A DNA stretch of 64,000 nt from Platycnemis pennipes (taxonomy: Eukaryota; Arthropoda; Insecta; Odonata; Platycnemididae), in assembly GCA_933228895.1 (NCBI GenBank), contig OW121857.1, positions 75,325,672 to 75,389,671 on the forward strand. The letters run 5' to 3'. The position numbers and the translations under genes were made by a program. Shown one piece after another: positions 48,755-59,910 of the stretch. How positions within the stretch are numbered: the stretch's first letter is position 1; the number at the start of each line of letters is the position of its first letter. The notes below the pieces were generated by a model, which saw only the letters and a program-made list of their open reading frames with translations, searched no databases and was not told where the DNA came from.

Positions 48755-49422
48755 GTATTGTAAGCAGTAGGAGAAAGGAAGCCAGGGCCAATGTTAGACA
48801 AGGAAAACAAAAATTCAAGGAGGTGGAAGAGTTCTGTTACCAGCGAAGCCGACTAACCAGCGATGGACGAAGTAAAAGATAAATTGCCAGTAGAATTGCC
48901 CAAGCCAAAAGGGAAGAAGAACCAGAAGAAGATTCTGCTCACAACCGCAAATACAAGCGTGGATGTGAGGAAATATTGCATTAGAACATACATCTGGAAC
49001 ATTCTACTACGTGGCAGCGAAGCATGGACAATAACAGCAGCAGAGAAGTCCACGCTGGAAGCATTTGAAATGTGGTGCTACCGAAGAGTGATGAAGATAA
49101 AATGGATCGATCGAGTGACAAACGAAGAGGTCTTAAGAAGAGTGGGAGAGAAGAGATGCCCACTGAAAACCTTAAAAAGAAGACGGGAATATTTAATAGG
49201 CCACATCTTAAGACACGATGGCCTGATGAAAACAATCGTTGAGGGAAAAGTGTACGGGAAGATTGGAAAAGACAGGCATCGTATGAGGTATATGGAGCAA
49301 GTTGTGAAGGATGTAAAACAGAGGAGTTACGTCAATTATGAAGACGTTGGCACATAGAAGAATCGAGTGGTAGTCTGCGTCAAACCAATCTTAGGATTGT
49401 TGACCGATGATGTTGATGATCC
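48755..49422 (+). pseudogene. RTE-A LINE, best-preserved C-terminal ORF (164 aa)
   Basis: The polyprotein C-terminus of an RTE-like LINE. An open frame at 48863-49357 reads KILLTTANTSVDVRKYCIRT, YIWNILLRGSEAWTITAAEK, STLEAFEMWCYRRVMKIKWI, DRVTNEEVLRRVGEKRCPLK, TLKRRREYLIGHILRHDGLM, KTIVEGKVYGKIGKDRHRMR, YMEQVVKDVKQRSYVNYEDV. Upstream, VSSRRKEARANVRQGKQKFK-like codons extend to about 48755. The end is TCAAACCAATCTTAGGATTG and GACCGATGATG. No endonuclease or reverse-transcriptase core is present. A second partial copy follows directly. Confidence 0.88.
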
Positions 49423-49725
49423 ATTGAACTGAGTGATAAACGAAGAAGTCTTAAGAAGAGGTGTCTACTGAAAACCTTAAAAAGTAGGCAGGACAAATTA
49501 ATAGGCCACTTCTTGAGACACAATGGCCTGATGAAGAAAATCGTCGATGGAAAAGTAAACGGTAAGGATGGAAAAAGCAGGCATTGTATGAGTTACGTAG
49601 TACAGGTTGCAAAGGGCGTGAACGAGAACTACGATAATATGAAGAGGTTGGACAATAGAAGAATAGAGTGGAGGACTGCGTCAAACCAATCCTAGGATTG
49701 GTAACCGATGATGATGATGAATTCA
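49423..49725 (+). mobile_element. RTE-A LINE, second copy in direct tandem
   Basis: It begins EEVLRR, then KCLLKTLKSRQDKLIGHFLR, HNGLMKKIVDGKVNGKDGKS, RHCMSYVVQVAKGVNENYDN, MKRLDNRRIEWRTASNQS, and TCAAACCAATCCTAGGATTG with a GATGATGATGA tail. It starts at the tail of the previous copy, so the two lie head to tail. Confidence 0.88.
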
Positions 49726-50982
49726 GAGTGAGCGAAAAGTAGTCAAAATTATTGACGAGCCAAGCTAGTATGACATTGCGCTCGTTTTGCTCATGCTACG
49801 ACGGGAATAAAACGTTTTTTACCCCTCTAGATAAAATATACCGTTTTTAATTTATATTAAAAAACACAATAACAGTGATTTTCCTCATATATAATGCAGG
49901 GACAATTTTTAGCCACTGATACGATAAGAATTTTTAACCAGTCGTTGGACCTAGCGCGATGATAATATTGGTGTTTAGATCTGTATATAGCGGTATCATA
50001 TGGACCCTGTTCGACAGATCCACGTACTCGAAAAAACAGAGGACGTTCATGCGCTGTGCGGCGGGTATCGAACCCGCGCCCTTAAGGACCTAGTGACGAG
50101 GCATCCAGCCACCGCCACGTCGGTAAATAACTTGGGCGCAGTGCTCTATGGATAGAGGAGAGAGATCAAGGAGTGGGTGAAAAATTACGTGACCGAAAGA
50201 TGATGATCAGTGGTAGTAGGAAGGCATATGCGTCGGTACCTATCTCAAATTCCATCAATTCATGCCATTCTCAAGGACTGCACATTTCGAACGGGGTATG
50301 CTGGAATATAAAATAAAAAACTTGGTGAGCATGCCACTCGCGGTCACCCAAAGAAGTCTCGAAGAGAAGAATTGCCTTAAATCTCTCCTCTGGTAATGTT
50401 ATTCTCGACAACGGACTCTAAGCTATAAGTCACGCTAGACGTATTCCTCACATACGTGAGCCGCTTGAACGTTTGCTCATGCTGTACGAATAATGCTGCA
50501 TTGTCACAGGTATCGGGCAACAAATCTCAAAAGAAAATACTCCAGTGCTCGACATTCCGTAGCACGACAACGGAAAGCTGAAACTTTCCGTAGCCCAGTG
50601 GGTAACTCCAAAATTGTCCGTCAATGAATATTAATCACATGGATCGGACGCTAAAAAAAGAACAGAACTTTAAAAGAAGCGATTTTAGAGATTTTATCGC
50701 CAACTTTTCGAGTAGGTATCATAAATGGAGAAAGAGAAACATGCGTAAAACTTTCATGCAAGATTTGCATGGAAAGAGAAGAGAATATAGGTGCTACGAA
50801 TGCAAATTAAAAAAATCTCCATTACACAATGACATCAAGAATGAGGCAAGAATATCAATTGCCATTTCAATCGTGACACTCCGTTTACTTGCTTGCTCAT
50901 CAATAAAAGGACATCATTCGTAATGGATAACAAGCAATAGGGTCGTGGGAAGATACAGGAAAGACTAGTGACAAGTCTTATC
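49726..50982. other. Non-coding DNA
   Basis: It contains the tRNA-like element at about 50053-50122. A 99-aa plus-strand frame (50624-50923) is basic and has one CYEC motif, with no recognisable domain. Confidence 0.4.
50053..50122 (-). repeat. tRNA-like SINE head with intact T arm
   Basis: On the minus strand GGTGGCTGGATGCC serves as the A box, and GCGGGTTCGATACCCGC (50061-50077) forms a perfect 5-bp T-arm stem with a TTCGATA loop. The acceptor stem cannot be closed, so a functional tRNA is unlikely. Probably a tRNA-derived SINE head. Confidence 0.55.
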
Positions 50983-51625
50983 ATCATCATCGGTCAATAA
51001 CCCTAGGATTGGTTTGACGCCACCCTCCACTCGATTCTTCTATCGGCCAACCTCTTCATAATTGACGTAACTCCTCTCTTTTAAATCCTTCACAACTTGC
51101 TCCATATACCTCATACGAGGTTTGCCTTTTCCAATATTCCCGTTCACTTTTCCCTCGACGATTGTCTTCATCAGGCCATCGTGTCTTAAGATGTGGCCTA
51201 TTAAGTTGTCCCATCTTCTTTGTAAGGTTTTCAGTAGGCATCTCTTCTCTTCCACTCTTCTTTAGACTTCTTCGTTTGTCAATAGATCGATCCATTTTAT
51301 CTTCATCATTCTTGGGTAGCACCACATTTCAAATGCTTCCAGCATGGACTTCTCTGCCGCTGTTATTGTCCATGCTTCGCTGCCATATAGTAGAATGCTC
51401 CAGATGTATGTTCTAATAAAATGTTTCCTAACTTCCACGATTGTATTTTCAGCTGTGAGCAGAATCTTCTTCTGGTAAAATGCCCTTTTTGCTTGGGAAA
51501 TTCTACTGGCAATTTCTCTTTTACTTCGTCCATCGCTGGTTAGTCGGCTTCCCAGTTAACGGAAATCTTCCACCTCCTCGATTTTTGTTTTCCTAGTTTC
51601 ACATTGGTCCTGGTATCCATTCTTT
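50983..51625 (-). mobile_element. RTE-A LINE, about 640 bp
   Basis: A tail at the left (TCATCATCATCGG, ACCCTAGGATTGG), then on the minus strand the same C-terminal region as above: YMEQVVKDLKERSYVNYEEV, NLIGHILRHDGLMKTIVEGK, VNGNIGKGKPRMR. The GSEAWTITAAEKS block and the KKILLTAENTIVEVRKHFIR block follow upstream. A frameshift separates the parts. It is in opposite orientation to the copies at 45.4, 48.8 and 49.4 kb. Confidence 0.88.
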
Positions 51626-51694
51626 TACTGCATACCAATACCTTAGTTTTACGAGTCTTATATGACGCGAAAAAATGTATTTCAAGGAAATCAG

Positions 51695-52112
51695 GTGGAT
51701 ATAGACATAGGACTTTTGAGATGTTGGTATGGAAAGGGATAGAAAGGAATGAAAAAAAGACAAGATAGATGAAAAGGAAGATGGTCGACGAAGAGCTGGC
51801 AATGGTAGGCGAGGGAAGTACGTCATCTGAGGAAATTAGGATAAAGCAGAATTTACGGAAGGAGCAGGTATAAAAAAGGCGAGGGTGTTTTGAAGGACGT
51901 GAAAATGGGAAGAATATTAGGTTGACGGGATAGAGGGAGGAACCAAATGGGTAATTTGAATGCATTAAGGGAAGGCAGGTAATAATGGAGGCTGAAGAGA
52001 GGCACCATGTTGAATGTAGAGGTCGTGGGAGGAATTTAATGACCATTTTGATCCACCCTCACCGGTAGAAAACTAAACAACAATAAAAATAATAATATCA
52101 TTACAAGATGTC
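51695..52112 (+). mobile_element. RTE-like LINE fragment, family B
   Basis: Plus-strand codons TFEMLVWKGIERNEKKTR, then KRKMVDEELAMVGEGSTSSE, EIRIKQNLRKEQV, and GCFEGRENGKNIRLTG-type decay. The 3' end is CACCCTCACCGGTAGAAAAC, then an ACAACAATAAAAATAATAATA tail, matching the 3.1-kb copy. The 168-aa minus-strand frame across this stretch is antisense shadow. Confidence 0.7.
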
Positions 52113-52369
52113 TCGTAGGGAGAACGCATCCGGAAAAGGTTCGTCAAACTAAAACAATTTCTAGGATTTATCAGAAGATAATACTTATAAAGTGCGGTGA
52201 AAGATGTAAGGGAGGTTATTTTCTAATAGCATGGCCACCCCTAGTGTGTATAGCACGTAAATATATGAGATCTACGAATGTATCCGATTTCGGATTTGTA
52301 TATGTGCAAGGAGAGCAATTAGTTTTACAAAAAGGTTTTTAAAATTATTCACCCGCACGTACAAATGGT

Positions 52370-52690
52370 TGTTGGTTGGTTATTTAGGAGAGGCGACCGA
52401 GGTCATTTGCGCCATTTAGGACAGGTGGGTAATTGGGTAATGGTAGGAGTTTTCCGGGAACGGAGGAAGGGTGGAGAGAAACCCGGCGTCGGCATTAGCC
52501 TATTCTTAACGAAAGGCGCCGAGGGGACTACGGCTTAACGTCCCATCCAACGGTAGGAGTACTGAACTTGAAATGCACTCCACTAGGCAATCAAGTGGGG
52601 ACCGGTTTTCCACTGATAAATCCGCCACTTCCAGCAATCGAACCCGGGCCCTCGGGATGGGAGGCAAGTACTCTAGCCACGTACAAGTGG
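52370..52690 (-). repeat. tRNA-derived SINE (best copy in the window)
   Basis: On the minus strand the 5' head has A box TGGCTAGAGTACTTG and B box GGGTTCGATTGC with tRNA spacing. The body follows: GACCGGTTTTCCACTG region in reverse, CGTTGGATGGGACGTTAAGC, CCCTCGGCGCC, and GCCGACGCCGGGTTTCTC. The 3' part TGACCTCGGTCGCCTCTCC ends in an AACC-rich tail (AAATAACCAACCAAC). This copy defines the family found near 11.8, 16.2, 20.1 and 39.8 kb. It would be transcribed by polymerase III and mobilised by a LINE. Confidence 0.82.
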
Positions 52691-55035
52691 ATAAGAGTTT
52701 TGGTTGGCATCCACTGGCTTTAGGTTGTAAGTTGAAGTATAAATAAATTAAGCGGGTTTCTGATTTTTTTAAAGATGTTAAAAGTAAATAAAAAACTCGG
52801 GGAACTATAAAAGTTTTCCATTTGAGAATTAAAACTAGAGAGAAAATGTGGAAGAGCACGGTATTTTAATGGAAGAGTATGCTATTGGCATAGATGAAGG
52901 GAGGAATTTTACAGTAATGGAGAGATGAAGACCTCAATGAAATACCCTCACAATTTTGGATACGGTCCTTCAAACATGAACTATTTGAAAGTCAAGAATA
53001 AAAATAAAATCGGCTCAGGTATCACTTACTTTATTAAGGATACCACCTCATAATAAAAACCCATCAACAAAACTATAGCAACGTCCACACCCTATAGCAA
53101 CTCGACTCATCAAAGCAACGTTGAGATATCGCATCACGATTGGTATCACGTCCAACGCTCATCATCTGGGCTATACACTCTAACATCAACGAACCGTATG
53201 CGGCTTTTATTTTGCGTTTAATTTTTCCAGCATCATTTTCCTTGCCTTCCATAGCAGAAACTAATTGTGGTGTCTAAGAAATACGCATCAAAATTTCCAT
53301 GTTATAGCAAGATGATAATCGTCCACAATTAATGAAAAATCGCTCGAATATTTGGTGAAAAATTGAAAATTGACGATATGGCAGCTGATTCAAGGTGATG
53401 ATGATATATATACTTCTTGATTCGACGAAAAAATGTATCCTAGATATGAAGTCCCGATTTATCCTATTACACGAATCTTTTCAGAGAGGGGCTAGAGGGA
53501 TATTGGGAAAAAACACTACAATTTTTGAACAGGACAAAAAATGTAGTGTCAAAGTATTCTGAGTGATTGGGTTGGGCACTTTACTCATTAGATTGCGGCC
53601 GGGAGGATGGACCCAGCCAATGGAATGCGAAAGAGGGAGAGAGACTTCTATCCTCTAACCCTTTCCCCCAAAGCACTCAAACGAAGGGGTGAGAGAAGCG
53701 TACGTGCCTCCAAAATATCGTCAATCCGTGTTTTCAATTTCGTTTGGGAGAGCTTTTAATCAATTTCACGAGGCAGGCAACCGAATTTGAGGACATCGGG
53801 AAGAATCATCATACGCGGTGGGAGAGGGCGCGCGATCACTGCAACACGCCGATGTGGTTATGGCGGAACACTTCAAAATCGTGAAACAAGCTGGGATTTT
53901 CGGGGAAAATCCTTTTGTATCATCCACAGTCTGATTTATATTCCGCGGATTGCGTCCAAGAGCATCGCTGTTGCCCGCAGAAAAAAATGAGCGAATATGA
54001 GGACGGATATGCGAGTGATTTAAATCCAAATTGATTACACGATTTACATTCACACCTGTATACAGAGAGGCCCATCTCGCTTTTCTCTTTTGGATTATAC
54101 ATATGTGGGCATAAAAACTCATTATAAGAGTTGGAACGAACCATTTCCAATGGTTTCAACACAACACACAACTCTTAAATTCTTTAAGGCCCATACCACA
54201 TTCTTCCATGAATTAGACCCACACATTTGACTTCAAGAAATCATTGCACCTTATAATAACTATTATTATTTGGTTATTGACCATTTGGAGCCCGGCCTAA
54301 TGATTTTAGAAAAAGATTGGACCTGCAGATTGACGGTTTCTTGAAGACATATTCTAAATCATTTCAAATTATTCAAGCCGTAGCAGGTACCAACTCTTTT
54401 ACTATTCCTCATACATTCTCTCTGTCCTCACATACCCATTCCCCTGTTCAAGCCGTACGGCCCCTGTCAGCATAACGACAACAACTCTAGAATATAAGTA
54501 CTCCTCTCATACTTGTCAATCACTCCATACATCTTTACCTAAACTCATTTATAGGAATGAATTCAACCGTTACGGGAGTCATTTATGAGCTATTCTTGGC
54601 CCACCAATAATTTTAAACTTGTCGGGCGTAATTATGGGCAACATAAACTTATATGCATGTTTTGTGAATAAGTTCGATTGATTTTCATGAAAATATTTAC
54701 GCAAAAAATGAACGTGAATAAAATAATATCGGTCTGTCATCAGCAAGAAAACTCCATTTTTCATAAAGATAATCAAATTTTACAATTAGTCACTGCAGTA
54801 GCGGCTGGTTCACTTAATTGACAATGCTTAGGTCAACACCATTGAACGTATTCAAAATATATGAAGCAGAGGGTCAAACCATGAAAGACGTTGTGAGTGT
54901 GGTTTCAAAATTCATTATGGCATATTTACACGCTTGGTACTAAAACAAAAAATATCTTTTAATACGAATCATAAAAATTATCCATCTCCTACTCAATCAA
55001 AAGTATGAACTGTTGAAGTAGCATATCAGAGCGAT
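52691..55035. other. Non-coding DNA
   Basis: A 118-aa minus-strand frame (53766-54122) and overlapping plus-strand frames have no domain. The rest is AT-rich and unassigned. Confidence 0.45.
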
Positions 55036-55039
55036 AAAC

Positions 55040-56010
55040 GACTCATCAGGCATCTCATAGGCTCAGGGGAAAAATATAGACTTTATACACCCAAGTTGGT
55101 GAAATTATAGACCAAAATATAGAACAAAACAGACTCATAATATGCATGAAAATCAAGGCAAATCGGACCAAATCTGCATTATTAGGCAAAATTATGCATG
55201 TTATTCTTAAAAGCTGTCTGGTTTGAGTGGTAGAGGTTAATGTACCGGCGAAAATGGAGAAGGCAAGAAACAAGGCAGTTGGAAACGTGAACAATAAACA
55301 ATTTTATACTTAGGTGAAGATGAATAAAGTACAAGATGAGAAATCTCTACTCAGCAGTCCGGCTTTTTTTGGCTGCAGATTCCAGCTGGTGGATGACTTT
55401 GGTTTTTATTTTGTCGACGGACTTCCGTTAAGTGTCGGCTTCTTTATTTTCCTCTTCCGCTTCTGCCAATAGTTTATCGGCGGCCTCCAGAATGGCTTAC
55501 GATGCCGCGATTTCAGTTAAATTTTGGGCCTTTAATGCTTTTGACAAGAATTTATTGGCGTCACTGCGAAGAGTAGTAGCGGTGGCTTTCTTGCTCTTGA
55601 TGACATCCGCCAGCTCTAGCACTGGCTCTTCCTCCTCAAAAATCTTCTTTTTTGCTCCGTGTAACTTCCTACGTGCTTCATCTCTAGCCTCCATTTCTAC
55701 CTGAGCCTGTTCTTGCCTCCTATTTTCTTCTTCCTTTCTCTCCCAAGATAGAATAACTGCGATTAGCATTTTAGTGTAATCTCAGAAGATTCTAGTCGAT
55801 GGGGAAGGCCTCCGGACAGCCATACACCTTCATGGCACTTCTGACTGTCAAAGCTACGTTTAGTGATTTTTCTTGCATGCGAGCCTTGATGAATAGATAG
55901 ATAAATAGACCGTTTTGGACCAAAATTCGAAATATCGACTAATATAGACCATGAGCAAAAATATGGACATTCTATATTGTCTATATACCATATGGGATGC
56001 CTGACGACTC
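55040..56010 (-). mobile_element. Possible transposon with inverted ends and a broken coiled-coil ORF
   Basis: ACTCATCAGGCATCTCATAGG at the left (55041-55061) and the inverse complement of CATATGGGATGCCTGACGAC at the right (to about 56010) share a TCAGGCATC core. That would make roughly 22-bp imperfect terminal repeats of a 970-bp element. Inside, the minus strand encodes a 90-aa frame (55769-55497), very charged: WERKEEENRRQEQAQVEMEA, RDEARRKLHGAKKKIFEEEE. It extends past two stops with AILEAADKLLAEAEEENKEA and VDKIKTKVIHQLESAAKKSR. Upstream in another frame, CMQEKSLNVALTVRSAMKVY. A heptad-like coiled coil, no known domain; a pseudogene. Confidence 0.4.
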
Positions 56011-58585
56011 ATTCAAGGATATTTTATAATTTAAAGCATAGGAATCGGGAAATACTACAAGGCAATGCAGCATGAGCAAGGTCCATCTACTTAGTATTTA
56101 TTGGACCTTGAGCATGAGCTTATTAAATTAATATTTTAAAGATATCACAAAATGGACATATATAATTTGGCCACATATGTTGGCAATATGCTTTTGTAGT
56201 TAAAAGGAAAATGTAAAATCTCTGACGTTCTTCCTGCAATAAATGACTAAAGATAGGTCTCCATAGTAAAAATCAATGCAGTTCAAAGGACGTTTTGTTT
56301 TGTGCTTTTTATGAAAAGTAGTTAGATTCCGAGGCATAAATTTTCACACCTAGGTTTCAAAGGCTTCTACCCATTATAGTATGCCTGTGAAAACGCTACA
56401 TTGTACTGATTGACATGAAACAAAATCATTGAATTATTGACAAAAATTTTGCTGTAAACATTCAAAACTGTTAGGTTATTTACTAAAATCTTTCAGCTTG
56501 CTGAGACTGTTTGCCTGATTTAAAAAATATAGTTTGATTTCAACGAAAATCTACTCCGTAGGTTTAATAGTTCAGTCATTCAACTTGAAATTTATATGCT
56601 AATTGAGCAAATAAAATTAAAAATATCTATAGATTTTACACGATAACTATGCAAATGCAGATTGAGCAGATTCTTTCGCTTACAGAACAATGTTCCCCGC
56701 AGCCATCAAAACCGGGCCACGCAAAATTGAAATAATATGAGATACCCCAAAATGCTTTTCAATTGTGTATTTATCAATCAAGAATCATTCATCCTTCACA
56801 GCCTTAAATTTCAGGCAGAATAATCAGATAATTAATGAATATGAGGAAAAGGAAATGCTGACGTGAAAGTTTTGTATTTATCGTTAATGGCTAAATATTA
56901 TTCCCGCACCGGTAAATTTTGGCCCTTCACTATTGGTGATGACAATTTGTTAAAATTCTTTTAAAGCAACTTATTTTTGTCCGTGAAAGGCTAACAATCA
57001 TATAGCGCCAATATAAAATTATCTGAGACATTTTTGCTCACCGTCGTGTGTGTACTGCAATTCAATGTTATAGGCTAAGATTGCCAGCATCTACAAAACC
57101 ACTCAATAAATAATTTTATGAATAATTAGTGCACAATGTCTTTTCATATGTTATACGAATTATTTTTCTTGTATTAATGTATTTGATTATTGTACATACT
57201 CTGTTACTACATGCTTGTATTAGTGTAATTTATATAGGTACATATACCAAAGATTACAACAGGTAACCTGCCTGAGACATTCAATAGTTTTTGTGTATTT
57301 ATCAATCAAAAATTATTCATCAATAAAAATTTAAAAATACCACCTCGGCTTCGATTAAAGTGAAAGGTAATTAACCAGATGTAAGGTTTTCCCAAAAGTT
57401 CTTACGTTACTACATGCATATATTACGTGTAATTTATACACATATATCACAAGAATAAATCATTCGTAGTTATTATTTCATCTTTCATTAATACGTCAGG
57501 GTTATTCTAACCATAAGTATGGCTTTTATACAAATTCCCAAGTCAATATGGCTTGTACATTTTTCCGGTTGACATTCATTAATGGAGTTGATTTTCCATT
57601 AGTAAAGTCAGCAAAATAATTCGAAATATTTATCATATTTGATATTTAATTATAGATCATTTTTCCATCTCAATTGAGCTATTTTTTAATAACTAGATTG
57701 GCTCGTTAGTTCACTTTTAAATGAGGCTAGAATCAGATCGAAGTCCATTTATTCTCCAAATGAAAAGCTCGCGGCATTTTTCTGTACATCATGGTTACGA
57801 TTTCATGACTTTCACTACAGGGCATACCTTTATTTTACCAGGGAAAGTGAAAAACTGGGCGAACGTCCAAGTATTATGAAACTTGGCTGTGAAGAAAAAT
57901 GGAAGAGATTAGCATGATGGAAGAGAAGGCGAATAGCGAAGAAATATAAGATATGATTGAAGAAAGAGGAATTTGGTCGGAGCTGACACCTAAAAGGAAT
58001 AAAGAATGTCTGCAGGGCTATAAGAATGTTGATGGGAAATAGAGGAGAAATAGCTTGGTAAGCACGGAGTTAGGATAGGTATCCGTTTTCTCGGAGTCAC
58101 TTCCTATTCCCTCAACTGTTTTGTGTATTCACAGTGACCAAATTCTCACAATAGTCACCTGCTCTCTTTTCAGTGCAACGAAATCGTGGCACTGAATAAT
58201 AAAAACACTCGCGGAAATTGCTGTACACTGCATTCAACAATCATGCCTAGTGATGACAGGACAATCATACGAGAAGTAGACAATATGGGCTGGACTAAGG
58301 TAGGGAGGATAAGAAAATATTTTAAATGATATTTAACGTGCATTGTTTTAAAGGAAATATGCAAGGTTCTGGACAATTAATGGGCTGTCAATGAGATTTA
58401 AAAATTCTGGTATAGCATATACGGCAATCTTTTTTATCCATATTTCGGTTAGAAATTAATACTAAGACGTTTAATTCGATCCTGCGTCTGATTTTTCAAG
58501 CATAGAGGAAGGAAGTGTGGTCACTCTGCTTCAAGCCATGCAACGAAATGTCTTAACGTCGCCAGACGAACGCCATTCAAATTCT
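56011..58585. other. AT-rich non-coding DNA
   Basis: More than 2.5 kb without recognisable coding or repeat structure. Confidence 0.5.
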
Positions 58586-58860
58586 TGAGCGTTAAGCCTT
58601 ATACTCACCGAGACTGTCCCTTCACCACACATCATACAAACCCGCGCCCCTATCCGGTCCGCGAGAGATCACCCCCCCCCCCCCCCTTATATATCCATCC
58701 ATTCCTGTCCTTCCGCGTCGTCCACCCAGACCCTTTACCCACCCCTCCGCCCTCCACCCTCCCATCAAGGGTTGCCAACTCTCCCAGTTTCGCCAGGAGT
58801 CCCCGGGGCAATATTTTATAAAATCTCCCGGAGCTCCCACTGTCCCTCAAGAACACAACT
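58586..58860. other. C-rich low-complexity patch with C15 run
   Basis: An uninterrupted run of 15 C at 58672-58686 lies within CCACCC- and CCCCTCC-rich sequence. Overlapping frames on both strands are compositional. Confidence 0.6.
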
Positions 58861-59400
58861 ATCTCATGGATTGTGTTTCATCGTTCACCTCTTCCAGGAG
58901 TTGTTCTTGAAATAAATTACAATAAATAAAATAAGGTCAATTTTTCTTCGCGTCACACACAATTTATCGAAATTCCAGGATTGTACATTCGGATTTTGGG
59001 TGTTACGATATCTTCAGGTGCAATGCCTGAAGACAGCGTAACTGCCGTAACCGGTTGAACAGTCCTGTGTTTTTGTTTTTAAGACAAAAGGATAATTCAC
59101 CGCTCGTGATTCTCGGGTGGTTTTGAACAATCCATTCACATCACTTCTACCGATTAGAGTTACTCAAGTGGGGACTACCGACTTGGAAACCTCTTTACCT
59201 TCTACCACCGATCTCTAATTTAAATCGCTCCATTGAAAACATCGCGTTGAAACCGTGATTGAAATTATACGCACACAGGGATTCACTATATCAAACTTCA
59301 CATTGGTGGCGCTAATTAATGGATTGTACCCATTCTTGAGCATTTTTAATAATTGTCTACGCGAAAATGTCCTGCACTTTCTTACCCATGCAACGTATTA
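58861..59400. other. Unassigned sequence with a retroelement-tail-like stem-loop
   Basis: CAATGCCTGAAGACAGCG, then TAACTGCCGTAACCGGTTGA near 59022-59058 has the CTGAAGA...CCGWAACCGGT layout found near the tails of several retroelements. Nothing else was recognised. Confidence 0.35.
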
Positions 59401-59910
59401 CTCCCGGAATCAGTTCCCCAGGAGTTGGCAACCCTACTCCCCCACCCCACCCTCCATCATCGGCGGAGATCAAAGGAAAGATGAGAGAAAGACAGAGTGG
59501 GAGAGAAGGAGGTTGAAGGGGTGATTGTGCAAAGGGGGAGGTATGGCAAGGATGGAGGTAGGGTGTAGTTTTTCCAGACGGAGAAGGGTTTTTGTGGAGT
59601 GCACTCCGCGGGTGTAGCGTGCTATGGGGGAGGAAAGGTTAGGATTCCGAGACAGCGGTCTGGTTTGCGAGCGGGACAAGGGACGGGTAATGCCGCCCGC
59701 ATTGATGTACGGAGAATTTCCGATCCGGAAGGAGAGGCTAAGAATGAGGACGGACATTTTTCTCTCCCCCCTCGGCGTCCGTCATCTTCTGTCGGTTTTC
59801 TTCACTCTCTTAACCCTTTTCTTCCCCACCTTCCTCTCCCTCTCGCTCGGTCAAATCCCACATAAGCCCAGCACACCCTGGACTCAACGTAAGAACATTT
59901 ACTGAATGTC
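59401..59910. other. Purine/pyrimidine-biased G/C-rich patch
   Basis: Frames of 88-95 aa open on both strands across the same bases (59470-59905) with no domain. CTCCCCCACCCCACCC and GGGGGAGG runs explain them. Confidence 0.4.

Noticed and set aside
50053..50122. Functional tRNA gene
   Set aside because: The T arm is perfect, but no acceptor stem, and hence no cloverleaf, can be closed. It fits a SINE head better.
51540..52046. 168-aa minus-strand ORF as a gene
   Set aside because: It lies antisense to the RTE-B fragment and over the RTE-A junction. The hydrophobic translation is a shadow of the A-rich plus strand.
55432..55704. Serine- and alanine-rich 90-aa plus-strand ORF
   Set aside because: It is the antisense of the coiled-coil frame on the minus strand, which has a clear charged heptad pattern.
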